The notes: generated from the sequence alone by a model not told the origin. DNA of 45,235 nt from Fibrobacter intestinalis (GCF_900167415.1 NZ_FUWU01000025.1:1-45235), one strand, 5' to 3'. Positions 17,113 through 27,149 are shown, counted from the first letter of the stretch. Program-made: numbers and translations.

Positions 17113-19614
17113 TTATCCGAGAGTCACCTCAACCTTGTGCACGCCCTTCGTAAAGATCGGCGCCACGTTGGAATCGACTTCCTGACCGTCCACGACCATC
17201 TTGGCAACGCCCTTGCAGACGTGCTTCGGATTCTTCACGGAGATTTCGTAAGTCGCCCCACGGAACTTGCGGACAGCGTCGAAACCGTTCCACTTGGACG
17301 GAATGCAGGGTTCCACGACAAGTCCGTTATAGCTAGCGCGAATGCCGAGAATATACTGCGTTGCCGCCTGGTATGTCCAAGTCGATGTGCCGGAAAGCCA
17401 AGCGTTGCGTCCCATGCCGAACTGCTTGTGTTCATCGCCCAGAATATTCTGCGGATAGCAATACGGTTCGGATTCAAATTCGTCCAGCTTGTCGTTTTTG
17501 GCCGCCGGATTGATCTGGCAGTAGTAATTGTAGGCATTGTCGCCGCGACCGAGAATCGTTTCGGCAATCATCACCCACGGGTTCGTGTGGAGGAAGATGC
17601 CGCCGTTTTCCTTGGCTCCGGGAGGATAGGTGGAAATGCCGCCGACGGCACCGTCAAACCCGCGGTAACCGGGAGTCGAACTCTTGACGCCGCAACGCGT
17701 ATTCAGCATTTTATTCAGGCTGTCCATGCCCTGAACGGCTTTATCGCCCGTCGCAATGCCGCCGATAATCGGCCAGCTCTGTCCGTTGCAATAAATCTTG
17801 CCGTATTTCGCCTTGTTCGTGCCATAAGCGTTGCCGTCCTTGTCGAACCAGCGAACCCACCACTTGCCGTCCCAAGCGCTCTTGTTGAAAGCGGCCTTGA
17901 CTTCTTCGTACCACTTTTTGTACATGGCAACCGCGTCGGTATCGCCGAGATGTTCTTCGATATCCATCATCTCGAGCAGAGCCTTGGCGTAAAGAGCCGT
18001 GTTAAATGTGGATTCCGCTCCGAGCGGCAAATTCATGCAGTCGTTCCAGTCGGCAAAGCCGAGCAGCGGAAGGCCATGCTTGCCAAGGTGGGAATGCGTG
18101 AAAGCCAAAGAACGTTTAAGGTGTTCCAGAATCGTACCCTTTTCACGTTCAGCGCGCTTCTTGCCTTTCTCGTAGAACGGAATTTCTTCTTTCAGAAGTT
18201 CCATCTTTCCGGTTTCTTTCAAGTAGCTAGCCACCGTGAGAACAATCCAGAGATGGTCGTCACCATACCAGTCGGCATAAAGGTGATTGCCGTTTGCATC
18301 GACGGCGTTTGCCTTTTCACGGGAATCGCCTTCGTTCGCTTCGCTACCCGTATCTTCGGCAAGGGCCAGCGGCGCATACTGGTGCATGGCATTGCCTTCC
18401 GGACGCTGCACGGAAATCAGGTTCTTCGTGAGTTCGAGCGCTTCTTCGGGCATGTGGCTCATCACGCCCATCAGATCCTGCGTGGAGTCGCGATAACCGA
18501 TGCCGCGGCTCGTACCATAGCCCAACTGGTAAAGGGAAAGGTAACGGCTCCAGTTCTTTGTCGTGTGGCACTGGCGCGGATTGTGAACGTTCACCATCGT
18601 GTTGAACGACGCTTCCGGAGTCTTGACCTGAATCGTGGAAAGGTAGTTTTCCCAGAATTTGGCCAGTTCGTCAAAAGCCTTGTCCACGTTCTTCAAGTCG
18701 GAATACTTTTTGATGGCCTTGGCGGCGACTTTCAAGGACTGTTCCTGACCGAGCTGCGTGCAAGTACGGAAGGTTTTCTTGGCTCCGATTTTTCCCGCAT
18801 GAATCATGAGGGCGGCAATGTTATCGCCACGGTCGCATTCGCTGTTCGACAGTTCCTTGTTGTCCAAGGAAAGCGGATGCTGCCAGGAACCCATTTCGTT
18901 TTGTCCCAAAAATACGCGGCGATCTCCGTCAAAGCTCGAAACCTTGGCGTCGGCAGTGACATAATTGACGGCGGTATCGCGCTTCATGTAGGCGTACTGT
19001 TCCAAAATCATGCGACCGTCTTTCTGCGGATGCGCCTTGAGGGTCATCGTCTGCGGAACCCAGTCGGCATTCGTCAGCTGCTTTTCCGCTTCGAAATGGC
19101 TGAATTCATAAACCGGGACAATGTCCACTTCCTTGGCGCCACCAGCGATGTTCGTAACCTGGATGTCCTGCAACAGGGTGTTTGAACCCGTCGGGACGAA
19201 AATCGTCACCTGGACGCGAAGACCGAAAGCTTCGGCGATGAAACGGCTGTAAGAAAGCCCCACGTGGCATTCCCACTTGTCGAGCTTGACGAGAGTCGGG
19301 ACATAGAACGGGGAAAAAATCTTGTAGCCTTTTCCATCCTTCACCCGAATATAGACCGTGCTCGCCTTGAAATCGGAGCAAGGCATTTGCGCAATGTATT
19401 TGGTGATGCGGTTGAGTGCCGGGTCTCCTTTGCAGACGAGAGTGCCGCCTGTGGAATCCACGATGCCGCCGAATTTCAAAGTGCCTACATAGTTACACCA
19501 TTTGATAGGTGTCGCCGGTGTAGTAAGGACGTATTCTTTAGCAGCATCATCAAAGTAACCGTAGCGAGCGCTCTTTGCCTTTGCAGCCGGTTTCTTCTTT
19601 GTCGTAGCTTTCAT
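17113..19614 (-). CDS. GH94 disaccharide phosphorylase (cellobiose/chitobiose phosphorylase type)
   Basis: An 833-residue cytosolic phosphorylase that splits a beta-linked disaccharide with phosphate into glucose-1-phosphate (or GlcNAc-1-phosphate) and a free sugar. The N-terminus RYGYFDDAAKEYVLTTP, GIGYRDSTQDLMG and ISTYPPGAKENGGIFLH are GH94 hallmarks, and the general-acid Asp525 lies in FADWNDCMNL. The C-terminus GVAKMVVDGQEV...HKVEVTLG is close to clostridial cellobiose phosphorylase. A Lys/Ala-rich leader (about 16 residues) and an insertion near residues 420-450 are unusual. The ATG at 19614 follows GGAG; the frame is open to 19659. It lies 28 bases after padR. Cellobiose is the likely substrate in a cellulolytic host; chitobiose or cellodextrin remain possible. 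Confidence 0.9.
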   Translation of the reverse strand: MKATTKKKPAAKAKSARYGYFDDAAKEYVLTTPATPIKWCNYVGTLKFGGIVDSTGGTLVCKGDPALNRITKYIAQMPCSDFKASTVYIRVKDGKGYKIFSPFYVPTLVKLDKWECHVGLSYSRFIAEAFGLRVQVTIFVPTGSNTLLQDIQVTNIAGGAKEVDIVPVYEFSHFEAEKQLTNADWVPQTMTLKAHPQKDGRMILEQYAYMKRDTAVNYVTADAKVSSFDGDRRVFLGQNEMGSWQHPLSLDNKELSNSECDRGDNIAALMIHAGKIGAKKTFRTCTQLGQEQSLKVAAKAIKKYSDLKNVDKAFDELAKFWENYLSTIQVKTPEASFNTMVNVHNPRQCHTTKNWSRYLSLYQLGYGTSRGIGYRDSTQDLMGVMSHMPEEALELTKNLISVQRPEGNAMHQYAPLALAEDTGSEANEGDSREKANAVDANGNHLYADWYGDDHLWIVLTVASYLKETGKMELLKEEIPFYEKGKKRAEREKGTILEHLKRSLAFTHSHLGKHGLPLLGFADWNDCMNLPLGAESTFNTALYAKALLEMMDIEEHLGDTDAVAMYKKWYEEVKAAFNKSAWDGKWWVRWFDKDGNAYGTNKAKYGKIYCNGQSWPIIGGIATGDKAVQGMDSLNKMLNTRCGVKSSTPGYRGFDGAVGGISTYPPGAKENGGIFLHTNPWVMIAETILGRGDNAYNYYCQINPAAKNDKLDEFESEPYCYPQNILGDEHKQFGMGRNAWLSGTSTWTYQAATQYILGIRASYNGLVVEPCIPSKWNGFDAVRKFRGATYEISVKNPKHVCKGVAKMVVDGQEVDSNVAPIFTKGVHKVEVTLG

Positions 19615-19642
19615 GTTGTCTCCGTGAGTGGTTAATGAAAAT

Positions 19643-20236
19643 TCAAATTTTCGTGTCAAAGTGGCGAGAACCGAAATTTATATAAAAATAGCCGCCGAGT
19701 TTTTTCTGCTTTTGCGGATCCCGTAGAATCGCAATCGCCGCACGCGTGTATTTCAGTTCAACGAGAATATGGTCCCGGCTCATGCAGTTCAAAAAAGGGC
19801 CTTCAGGATAAAGAGTCGGACGGGGTTCCTCGTCGATCATTTTTTGCAAGCGGGAAATCTCTTCCAGAAGTTTCTTCTCGTGCACTTCCAAAACGCGCAC
19901 GGAATCGATCGGATCGACCGCATAGAGAAACGCGTAGCCCAAAGTCCGCGGGTCGTCGTTAAAGCCCGTCAGGTGGCGCAGCACTTCCTTTTTCAACAAT
20001 TCCGAACCCTTGTCCAGAATGCGATAGACGGTTCTTTCCGGACGGTTGCCGTCCCTTTCCGAATGCCCTTCGATGGAACCGTTCTTTTCCAAACGCGTCA
20101 GACGATTATAAATCGTGGATGTGCTGATTTTTGCCCAGCGATCCAGCTCGCGGTTCTTGATTTCCGTCATGATGTCGTAGCCGCTGCGTTCTTTTTCTTT
20201 GATCAGCCCAAGCAAGACAAGGTCGTAACGATTCAT
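19643..20236 (-). CDS. PadR-family transcriptional regulator
   Basis: A 197-residue regulator. The N-terminal winged helix (about residues 1-90; DLVLLGLIKEKERSGYDIM, STIYNRLTRLEKNGSIEG) is the PadR type, and the C-terminal helical part (about 100-175) is the Vir-type dimerisation domain. It is cotranscribed with the GH94 phosphorylase gene directly downstream and has a palindrome at its own promoter, so I infer self-regulation and control of the phosphorylase. The effector is unknown; a disaccharide or sugar phosphate would fit. Confidence 0.88.
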   Translation of the reverse strand: MNRYDLVLLGLIKEKERSGYDIMTEIKNRELDRWAKISTSTIYNRLTRLEKNGSIEGHSERDGNRPERTVYRILDKGSELLKKEVLRHLTGFNDDPRTLGYAFLYAVDPIDSVRVLEVHEKKLLEEISRLQKMIDEEPRPTLYPEGPFLNCMSRDHILVELKYTRAAIAILRDPQKQKKLGGYFYINFGSRHFDTKI

Positions 20237-20248
20237 TCAAATTCTCCG

Positions 20249-20267
20249 ATATTCCAAGTTAGAATAT
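20249..20267. promoter_or_regulatory. Candidate PadR operator overlapping the -10 region
   Basis: Perfect inverted repeat ATATTC-N7-GAATAT, 13 bases before the padR ATG. On the minus strand it overlaps a TATATT -10-like box. Position and symmetry fit autorepression. Confidence 0.6.
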
Positions 20268-20316
20268 ACTAAATAAAAGCGGAAACCGGAACAAAAAAGA
20301 GGATTTTCTCGTTTGC

Positions 20317-20991
20317 TCACAAATCCATCGTCCTCTGCGCGGCCCGCATCTTTCCCATCGGCGCAAAAGTGAACATCGGAAATTCCGCAAACAAAAAGAG
20401 CAGAAGCGAAATCAGCGGGAAAAGAATCCATACGGGAAGCGGTTCGTGGCGGAAAAAGTAGCCGCAGACGCCTCCGATAATCAGATGCAGAGCAAGCACT
20501 GGAAAAAACATCCGGCAAAACGCCCCCATCCGGGCACCCGAAACGGGAGTTCCTTTTTTCAAAAGGTTTCCCGAAAAAATCGCGGCGAGCAAAATGCCTA
20601 GGGCATCGACCAAAAGAAACGCGGCATATTCCGCTGGCGGCAACTGGATTTGCGCAGAAATGGCAGTCCAGAAAAACGCGACCAGAAGAGCGGGAAGCAG
20701 GGCTTTGAAAAAAGCGATCGGTACGAACAAAAAAGCCAGAAGGAAAAGAAAAACCAGCCCGGCAGCCAAGAAAGCTCCCCATTCCCGAAGAAAATCCGGC
20801 ATCCCGGCAAAAGCCAAGCCAAAATACGCGAGGAGCGAATCCCCCGCCGAATGCGCATAGGCAAAAATAGCGGAAAAGTCCCTAGCAAAAATCACATAAA
20901 GAACCGCAAAAGCCAGAACGAATATCAGCCGAAGCCGAAGAATCCATTCGCCCAACAGCTGAATTGCCGAAGCCTTTTTTCTCAAATCCAT
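20317..20991 (-). CDS. Integral membrane protein of unknown function
   Basis: A 224-residue hydrophobic protein with about six or seven membrane helices, for example LIFVLAFAVLYVIFA (near residue 22), FLAAGLVFLFLLAFLFV and ILFPLISLLLFLF. The N-terminus is basic (MDLRKKASA) and the C-terminus polar. I recognise no family. It starts three bases after the stop of the large C25 peptidase gene and is the last member of the hisH-hisF-tldD-peptidase cluster, so a role linked to the peptidase or envelope is possible but unproven. Confidence 0.75.
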   Translation of the reverse strand: MDLRKKASAIQLLGEWILRLRLIFVLAFAVLYVIFARDFSAIFAYAHSAGDSLLAYFGLAFAGMPDFLREWGAFLAAGLVFLFLLAFLFVPIAFFKALLPALLVAFFWTAISAQIQLPPAEYAAFLLVDALGILLAAIFSGNLLKKGTPVSGARMGAFCRMFFPVLALHLIIGGVCGYFFRHEPLPVWILFPLISLLLFLFAEFPMFTFAPMGKMRAAQRTMDL

Positions 20992-20994
20992 AAA

Positions 20995-23900
20995 TCACCT
21001 CGATATGACCAGTTTTTGTTTTTTCCGGAAAGTCTTCGCTTTTTGTCCGGATTCCGCCGACACCTTGGATACGACGATGTAATGATAAAGCCCGTTGGCC
21101 AGTCTGCGCCCATAAAAATCCCTGCCGTCCCAGCGGGTTACACCGGAAACCGCATGAGGAATGCGCTGGACAAGCCTTCCATTCTGGTTGTATATAAAAA
21201 TCGTCACGTCCGAATTTCTGCCGACCGCCAGATCTTTAAAGTAAAACGTCGTCCCCTTTTTCTTCATGGGATTCGGGGCGGTGAACACGTCGGAAAGCCC
21301 TTCCGAAAGCCCGTCGGTGATATTCAGCCGAATCGTCCGACTCGAAGCGTTGCCGATGATGTCGGTCGCAGAAACCTTGAAGAGATAACTTCCCGCCGGA
21401 TATTTGCTTTCGGTAAAATTCATCCGAGCGACGGCCTTTTTGCTGGACTGCTCCACAAAGGGCCAAGGGTGGAAAGGCGATGCGGAAACGGGACCCGATA
21501 CTTCAAATTCCACGCCCTCGTCGGCATCTTCCCGAAAGTTTATCGCCGTAGAGTCTTCGACAGTCACCTGCAAACAGGCGGGAGACGCCAGCGTCACGAC
21601 TTCCCCTTCGGAAAAAGAAGTGCCCGAAGAAGGCGAAAGGCAGCTTTGCACTTGGATTGTCGGCGGCACAGTGTCATTCGCAATAATCGAATCCGCATAA
21701 GGGGAGGTTCCGGAAATCGCAATTCCCGGGATTAAAAGCCGCCCGATTCGCGGCGAAGCATTTTCATTTGCCCAAAGGCGAATCTCCGCAGCCGTATCGC
21801 CAAACGCCATTTTGCGCGGAGTGATGAATTGGACGGAAAAACGGCCATCCTTGACTTCCGCGTCTTCGCTAAAAATCAGAGAACCGTCATAGAGAACGGC
21901 GACCGAATCCCTGTCCGCAGGAGCCTGGCTCAATTTTTTTTCGTAGCTCTGTTCCAAAACGGCAACGTGTATTTTTCCATTCTGCATGCCGTCCACCGAT
22001 CCGCTCAGCGAAACGCTATCCAAGGCCCGAAGCGTGTCCAGTTTTTTGTCCAGCCGAAGGGAAAATTCCGACGACGGCATGGGAACCACGGGTTCCCCCA
22101 AAAGCGCATAGCGCTCGTTGTTGTAACGCTGCGTGGAGTTGGCTTCCGAAGTCAATCCTTTCGCTTTCGCATAGGCCTTTCCCAAAGTCATCCCCTTTGG
22201 TTCCAGCGCATTCAGCAGCAAGGACTTCGCAAAGACCCGGTTCAACGATCCGTAGGTTTCCCGAGTGGCCCCGATCGAAGCAATCGCCCCGCGCTTGGAA
22301 GCCTGAATGAAAGTTTCGGAAAGGGAGGTCTCGTTCCCCTTTTCAAACCGACCGACCGTACAGGAAAAAGAGCCGAGAATCGTGTAGCGGGACTCGTTGG
22401 AAAGCCCGGAAACATAAGAGGGTTTCATCAGGCCTTCAAACGCCCAGTCCGTAATGGAGCCGTGCCCGAAATAAACCGTGAACAGTGCCCCTTGATTGAT
22501 GCGATTGATCAAATCCGAAGTCGCCGCCGGCTTTTGCCCCGAAGCGTCCGCGGAATAATTCAACAGATAGATTTTGTGAATGTCCAGATGGTTTCCATGG
22601 AGAGTCGCCAGATCCTGCATGGCCCGGGCGACATCCTCCGCAGGGGTAGTATGATCCAAGGCATCCGCCGCGGTTCCCGTCCAGGCATCGTCCGCAGAAA
22701 TGACGAACGAATTGCGCCAGACCGAATTGTCCGCCGAACCGATTTTTTCATGTTCCTCGATTTTTGCATTGTAGGCGTTGAAATCCGCAACGCTTCCAAG
22801 CGGCAACCTTCCCACGAACAGATCCAAATCGTATGGTCCGACAAGCACCTGTTCGCCCGAATCCAGCGCAGCGAAAAAGTCTTCGGGAGCGGCGTCTTCC
22901 TTTTCAAAAGGCGGAATCCAGTTGGTTTTAAAACCGGAATGGAATCCCCGATAATCAAAATGGCCGTTTCCCGCCAGAACCGCATAAGTCAAATTCGGCG
23001 AAACGCTTCGCGCATAGGACAGATAGTTGCGAATGGCAACGGGATCCATTGATCCGCCCGAATACGCGCGATAGATATCTTCCGCAAGCACGACCGCCAT
23101 CCGATACGACCGAAAAGATTTATTCCCGGAACGAAAACTGGCCAAGTTCACCGCAGGAACCTGAAACGCTTCGGGTGCGATAATCAGGTATTCCGTTTGA
23201 GACGAAATGCGGGAAAGATCGGAAAGCGTGCCCTCGACATGAAATGGAATTCCTTCGATGCTCGCCGGCTTTCTGAAATTCTTGGCATGATATAAAAGGT
23301 AGCGGGTGTCGTTTTTTTCCGAAACGCTGTCCAGAAGATAACCGTTTTGAAGAGAAATCAGACCGACCGGCGCGAAATCCAAAAATTTCATCACCCGCAT
23401 ATCCGCAGAAGAGTTCACCGGAATGCGAATTTTTCCATTCTTTGCTCCGGGAAGCACCCATTCCGACGTATCGTTTTCCAAAGCGGGCGTCCACGAATAC
23501 GCAATCGAAAAGCCGTCAAAGCGATCGGGATAACTTCCATTCGGAAGCAGCTTCAGCGAATACGTATTTCCCGAGGCCTTCAGTTCCGGGGCGATTTCAA
23601 AATTTCCCATCGGCAATTTTTTATCATAGCCGTCATAATTTTTCCCGTTCACCGTCATCGCAAAACGTATTGGTGCCGCCGATGTATGAGAATGCGGCAC
23701 ATAGGAAACCGAAAGGAAATTTCTGCCTCCGTTTTTGAAATGCGGGAGAGTGGCGTTTTTTGACGAGAACAGGGTCGAAGAAGAAACCGTCAAAGAATCA
23801 TTTTTGCCGTTCCAAATCCAGAACCATTCCTTGCCAGTCGATTCATCGTTTTCTCCAAAAAAATTGTCGCGCAAAGCGGCGTCCCTTTCTGTTCGGACAT

Positions 23901-24981
23901 AGCGCAAAACATCGATAACGGATCCGGTCGCCGGAGACGCCAAGGTCGATAGCCGCATCCCCTTTCCCGTCGAAGCGAATCCCAGCTGGAAATACTGAAA
24001 AAAGCTGTAAGGCGAAGACGAATAATAATATTCCATGCCGTCGTTCTTGAAACCATTTTCCAAGTCGAAACGCTTCCAGAGCGACGTTCCGTAACCGACA
24101 AAAAAGAGGGTGTCCCCGTCATCGAATGTGCCGTCCGCCTGCGAAGAATTCGGGCTGTGGTCCCGCACGTCCAAGGGAATTTCAAAAAGGTGATGCGGAA
24201 GAATATCCGAAGAAGCGCGAATCACCGAAGGAAGCGTGTCCGGCGAAGCACCGTAAAGCCGGATTTTTTCAATCGGAATTCCTTCGCAGTCCGAAGCCCG
24301 GGAGACCTCCCGACAAGCCGCATAAACCTGCCGATATGTCACGGCGTAAAGCCCGTCTTCCGAGAGGCCGCCATTATCCCTGTCGCCAATCGAAATGCGG
24401 GCAAGCCACGTCATATTCGAAGTTTCCGAAAGGGCCGCCTTGCGCAAAACGCCAGCCCGCGTCCCCATTCCAAAAGAAGCCGCCCCCTTGGCATTCAGCA
24501 CAAATTCCAGAGCGCGATTTCCCGGACGCTTGTTCTGCGGCTTTCCCGCAAACGAAATATCGACTTTAAAATTCTTGCGGACAAAGACATCCCCGCCCGA
24601 AATTTCGAGCAGCGGAACATAAACGTCCACAACCCAAAGCCCGTCATGCAAGCGAGGCGCAGAAACTTCCACCGCGCTATTTTGCAAGGAATCTTCAGCG
24701 CACCATTTTTCGGGAAACCGAAAACGAATCGAATCCCTAATGGAAACCGAAGGCTTTTCATTGGCAGGAACCGCTATGCGGTAGGCGCGATATGGCATGG
24801 ACGATGAAGATTTATAAACTCCATTTTCCGGCAACAGGCGATAAGAACCGTCTTCACAGGCCGCAAGTTCCGAATCCAAAACTTTGTCTTTAAAAACAAA
24901 ACGCGTTTTAGAATCTTCCAGCGTTTCAAAGGACCACAGAAAAGTCGTCCAGAAAAAAATGAAGACGGCAAAGAATTTCAC
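20995..24981 (-). CDS. PorU-like C25 (gingipain-type) peptidase, type IX secretion sortase candidate
   Basis: A 1328-residue secreted protein. A signal peptide (MKFFAVFIFFWTTFLWSF) is followed by a beta-rich N-terminal propeptide-like region. The C25 domain lies around residues 600-960, with catalytic His840 (VYFGHGSITDWAFE) and Cys874 (GSFSCTVGRFE). Ig-like modules follow, and the C-terminus is FlgD-like (FIYNQNGRLVQRI...GVTRWDGRDFYGRRLANGLYHY). This architecture is that of PorU, which removes C-terminal signals from type IX cargo and attaches cargo to the surface. It begins three bases after tldD. A cargo protease of the gingipain group is the alternative; the tail ending in KKQKLVISR could itself be a sorting tail. 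Confidence 0.85.
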   Translation of the reverse strand: MKFFAVFIFFWTTFLWSFETLEDSKTRFVFKDKVLDSELAACEDGSYRLLPENGVYKSSSSMPYRAYRIAVPANEKPSVSIRDSIRFRFPEKWCAEDSLQNSAVEVSAPRLHDGLWVVDVYVPLLEISGGDVFVRKNFKVDISFAGKPQNKRPGNRALEFVLNAKGAASFGMGTRAGVLRKAALSETSNMTWLARISIGDRDNGGLSEDGLYAVTYRQVYAACREVSRASDCEGIPIEKIRLYGASPDTLPSVIRASSDILPHHLFEIPLDVRDHSPNSSQADGTFDDGDTLFFVGYGTSLWKRFDLENGFKNDGMEYYYSSSPYSFFQYFQLGFASTGKGMRLSTLASPATGSVIDVLRYVRTERDAALRDNFFGENDESTGKEWFWIWNGKNDSLTVSSSTLFSSKNATLPHFKNGGRNFLSVSYVPHSHTSAAPIRFAMTVNGKNYDGYDKKLPMGNFEIAPELKASGNTYSLKLLPNGSYPDRFDGFSIAYSWTPALENDTSEWVLPGAKNGKIRIPVNSSADMRVMKFLDFAPVGLISLQNGYLLDSVSEKNDTRYLLYHAKNFRKPASIEGIPFHVEGTLSDLSRISSQTEYLIIAPEAFQVPAVNLASFRSGNKSFRSYRMAVVLAEDIYRAYSGGSMDPVAIRNYLSYARSVSPNLTYAVLAGNGHFDYRGFHSGFKTNWIPPFEKEDAAPEDFFAALDSGEQVLVGPYDLDLFVGRLPLGSVADFNAYNAKIEEHEKIGSADNSVWRNSFVISADDAWTGTAADALDHTTPAEDVARAMQDLATLHGNHLDIHKIYLLNYSADASGQKPAATSDLINRINQGALFTVYFGHGSITDWAFEGLMKPSYVSGLSNESRYTILGSFSCTVGRFEKGNETSLSETFIQASKRGAIASIGATRETYGSLNRVFAKSLLLNALEPKGMTLGKAYAKAKGLTSEANSTQRYNNERYALLGEPVVPMPSSEFSLRLDKKLDTLRALDSVSLSGSVDGMQNGKIHVAVLEQSYEKKLSQAPADRDSVAVLYDGSLIFSEDAEVKDGRFSVQFITPRKMAFGDTAAEIRLWANENASPRIGRLLIPGIAISGTSPYADSIIANDTVPPTIQVQSCLSPSSGTSFSEGEVVTLASPACLQVTVEDSTAINFREDADEGVEFEVSGPVSASPFHPWPFVEQSSKKAVARMNFTESKYPAGSYLFKVSATDIIGNASSRTIRLNITDGLSEGLSDVFTAPNPMKKKGTTFYFKDLAVGRNSDVTIFIYNQNGRLVQRIPHAVSGVTRWDGRDFYGRRLANGLYHYIVVSKVSAESGQKAKTFRKKQKLVISR

Positions 24982-24984
24982 AGG

Positions 24985-26367
24985 CTATCTTCCTCCGACT
25001 AGAATGGAATCCACTTTGATCGTCGGCTGCCCGACAGTCACGGGAACATATCCCGACGAAGCTCCGCAGACTCCCGCCGAAAGCGATAGATCGCTGCCGA
25101 CCATGGAAATTCCCTGCAACACCTGGTCGCCCTTGCCGATAAGAGTCGCCCCGCGAACCGGGCGTCCGATTTTTCCATGATGGATTTCGTAGCCCTCTTC
25201 AACGGCAAAATTGAATTCCCCCGTCGCCGGATTCACCGATCCGCCCGCCATTTTGGCCGCATACAGCCCCTGATCCACACAGGCAATCATCGCATCGAAA
25301 GAATCTTTTCCCGGAGCGATAAACGTATTCCGCATCCGACTCACCGGCGCGTATTTGTACGATTCCCGACGTCCGCTTCCCGTACGTGCGCACCCGACTT
25401 CCTTGGCACCGACCATGTCCGACATATAATTTTTCAACACGCCGTTTTCAATCAGGACCGTGCGCTCCGATTTCATGCCCTCGTCATCGACTGCGACGCT
25501 TCCCCACGATCCGGCAATGGTTCCGTCGTCGATGGCCGAAAGGCAAGGGTTGGCAATCCGCTGTCCCAACTTTCCGCAAAAAGGGCTTGCTCCGCGACGG
25601 ATGGATTCGGTTTCCAAAGGATGCCCGACCGCTTCGTGAAAAATGACGCCGCCAAAGCCCGGTCCCATCACGACGGGCATTTTCCCGCCTTGGATATACC
25701 CCGCAGCGAGCATTCGCAAAGAACGTTCTGCGGCTGTTCTTGCCAAATCGCCAACGCCGAATTTTTCCAGGGATTCATAACCGGCAAGCGCTCCGGGAGC
25801 TTCGCGGGAAACGATTTTTTCCGAGCCCTCGCCCGCCGTCACATTGATACCCAAACGGGTATGAGAACGAAAATCGCTCACGTTGATTCCGCTGGAACTC
25901 ACAATGTGGATGTGCGAACAGGAATCCGTAATACTGGCGGTCACCTGGCAAATTTTATCAGAAACCTTCCGGGCACTGGAATCCGCCAAATGCAAAAAAT
26001 CCAATTTGTAGGAATTGCCCAGCGCTCTCGGGTCCATAAATCCGGGATATTCAAAACCAAACGGAGAAACCCGCGGTTCAAAATGCGGCGCCCCCGCAGA
26101 CTTTGCCTGTCCACGTCCAAAGGCGAGGTTCTTTACCATTTGCAGCAGAGAGTCCTTGCTTTCGTCGCTCGTGTAGGCGTAAAGCACTTCCGTCCCAAAA
26201 ATCAGGCGGATGCCGATGCCGAACTCCGTCCCTGCGGACGCCGTTTCAATCTTGCCGTCTTTCAACGCCAGCGAGGACTGTCTGGTCTCTTCTTCAAAGA
26301 TTTCCACGTAGTCCGCTCCGGATTGCGTACCCATTTCCAAAATCGATTCTGCTACATCACGATTCAT
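24985..26367 (-). CDS. tldD: TldD-family metalloprotease
   Basis: A 460-residue PmbA/TldD family protein. The zinc motif HEAVGH is at residues 244-249 (FGGVIFHEAVGHPLE), and the distal conserved region includes SDMVGAKEVGC, a shortened form of the usual segment, and GATLIGKGDQVLQGISMVG. TldD works with PmbA/TldE to degrade short unfolded peptides and mature ribosomal peptides. No tldE partner is in the window. The start ATG overlaps the hisF stop by four bases (ATGA), so the two are coupled. Confidence 0.92.
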   Translation of the reverse strand: MNRDVAESILEMGTQSGADYVEIFEEETRQSSLALKDGKIETASAGTEFGIGIRLIFGTEVLYAYTSDESKDSLLQMVKNLAFGRGQAKSAGAPHFEPRVSPFGFEYPGFMDPRALGNSYKLDFLHLADSSARKVSDKICQVTASITDSCSHIHIVSSSGINVSDFRSHTRLGINVTAGEGSEKIVSREAPGALAGYESLEKFGVGDLARTAAERSLRMLAAGYIQGGKMPVVMGPGFGGVIFHEAVGHPLETESIRRGASPFCGKLGQRIANPCLSAIDDGTIAGSWGSVAVDDEGMKSERTVLIENGVLKNYMSDMVGAKEVGCARTGSGRRESYKYAPVSRMRNTFIAPGKDSFDAMIACVDQGLYAAKMAGGSVNPATGEFNFAVEEGYEIHHGKIGRPVRGATLIGKGDQVLQGISMVGSDLSLSAGVCGASSGYVPVTVGQPTIKVDSILVGGR

Positions 26368-27149
26368 CGTTTTCCCATCATCCTTACGGGAACGCCCGCT
26401 TTCCGCATATCGTCCTTGATCTGCGCAACCGAATAAGTGCCAAAGTGTACCATGCTCGCGACCAGAGCGGCATCCGCCGCTGTTTTTTGAAAAAGAGTCG
26501 CGATATGTTCCGGTTTTCCCGCACCGCCAGACGCAATAACGGGAATGCCGACAGCTTTGGCGACCTTGTCCGTAATCGAGAGTTCGTAACCATTACAAAC
26601 GCCGTCGGTATCCATCGCATTCAGGCAGATTTCCCCCGCGCCGAGCGATTCCGCCTTTTTCGCCCACTCGACGGCATCCAAGCCCGTAGCCGCTCTGCCG
26701 CCCTTGATATAAATCTCGTAGCCGGAAGGAATTTTTTCCGAAACGCCGACGCGCTTTGCGTCCATGCCAAGAACCACGCACTGGTTGCCAAAAGCCTTTG
26801 CGCCTTCCGAAATGATTTCCGGATGCAAAACGGCAAGGCTATTGACGCTCACCTTTTCGGCTCCCGCCAAAAGAACACGGTGCATATCGTCCAAATGGCG
26901 AATCCCGCCGCCGACGGAAAAAGGAATGAACACGTTTTTGGCAATGTCTTTCACCATGTCAAAGTCGCACGGACGATTTTCCGCACTAGCCGTAATGTCG
27001 TAAAAGACGAGTTCATCTACGCCGTCCGCGCTGTATTTGGCTCCGAGTTCTACCGGATCGCCGATATCCACATTGCCTTTAAATTGGACGCCTTTTGTCA
27101 CTTTGCGATTTCGGACATCCAAGCAGATGATCAAACGCTTCGTTAGCAT
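26364..27149 (-). CDS. hisF: Imidazole glycerol phosphate synthase, cyclase subunit
   Basis: A 261-residue TIM barrel that closes the imidazole ring in histidine synthesis, using ammonia delivered by HisH. Catalytic Asp11 (IICLDVRNRKVTKG) and the second Asp (VLGMDAKRVG) are present, with phosphate loops ASGGAGKPEH and FSVGGGIRHLDD. I choose ATG 27149, which gives the standard MLTKRLIICLD start, places Asp11 at its usual number and follows GGAG; the frame is open to 27161. It overlaps the hisH 3' end by seven bases and tldD by four. Confidence 0.95.
   Translation of the reverse strand: MLTKRLIICLDVRNRKVTKGVQFKGNVDIGDPVELGAKYSADGVDELVFYDITASAENRPCDFDMVKDIAKNVFIPFSVGGGIRHLDDMHRVLLAGAEKVSVNSLAVLHPEIISEGAKAFGNQCVVLGMDAKRVGVSEKIPSGYEIYIKGGRAATGLDAVEWAKKAESLGAGEICLNAMDTDGVCNGYELSITDKVAKAVGIPVIASGGAGKPEHIATLFQKTAADAALVASMVHFGTYSVAQIKDDMRKAGVPVRMMGKR

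Noticed and set aside
17110-19185. 691-codon plus-strand open frame opposite the GH94 gene
   Set aside because: It is antisense to an intact enzyme with all its motifs and encodes low-information His/Arg/Val-rich sequence. It is a shadow of codon bias.
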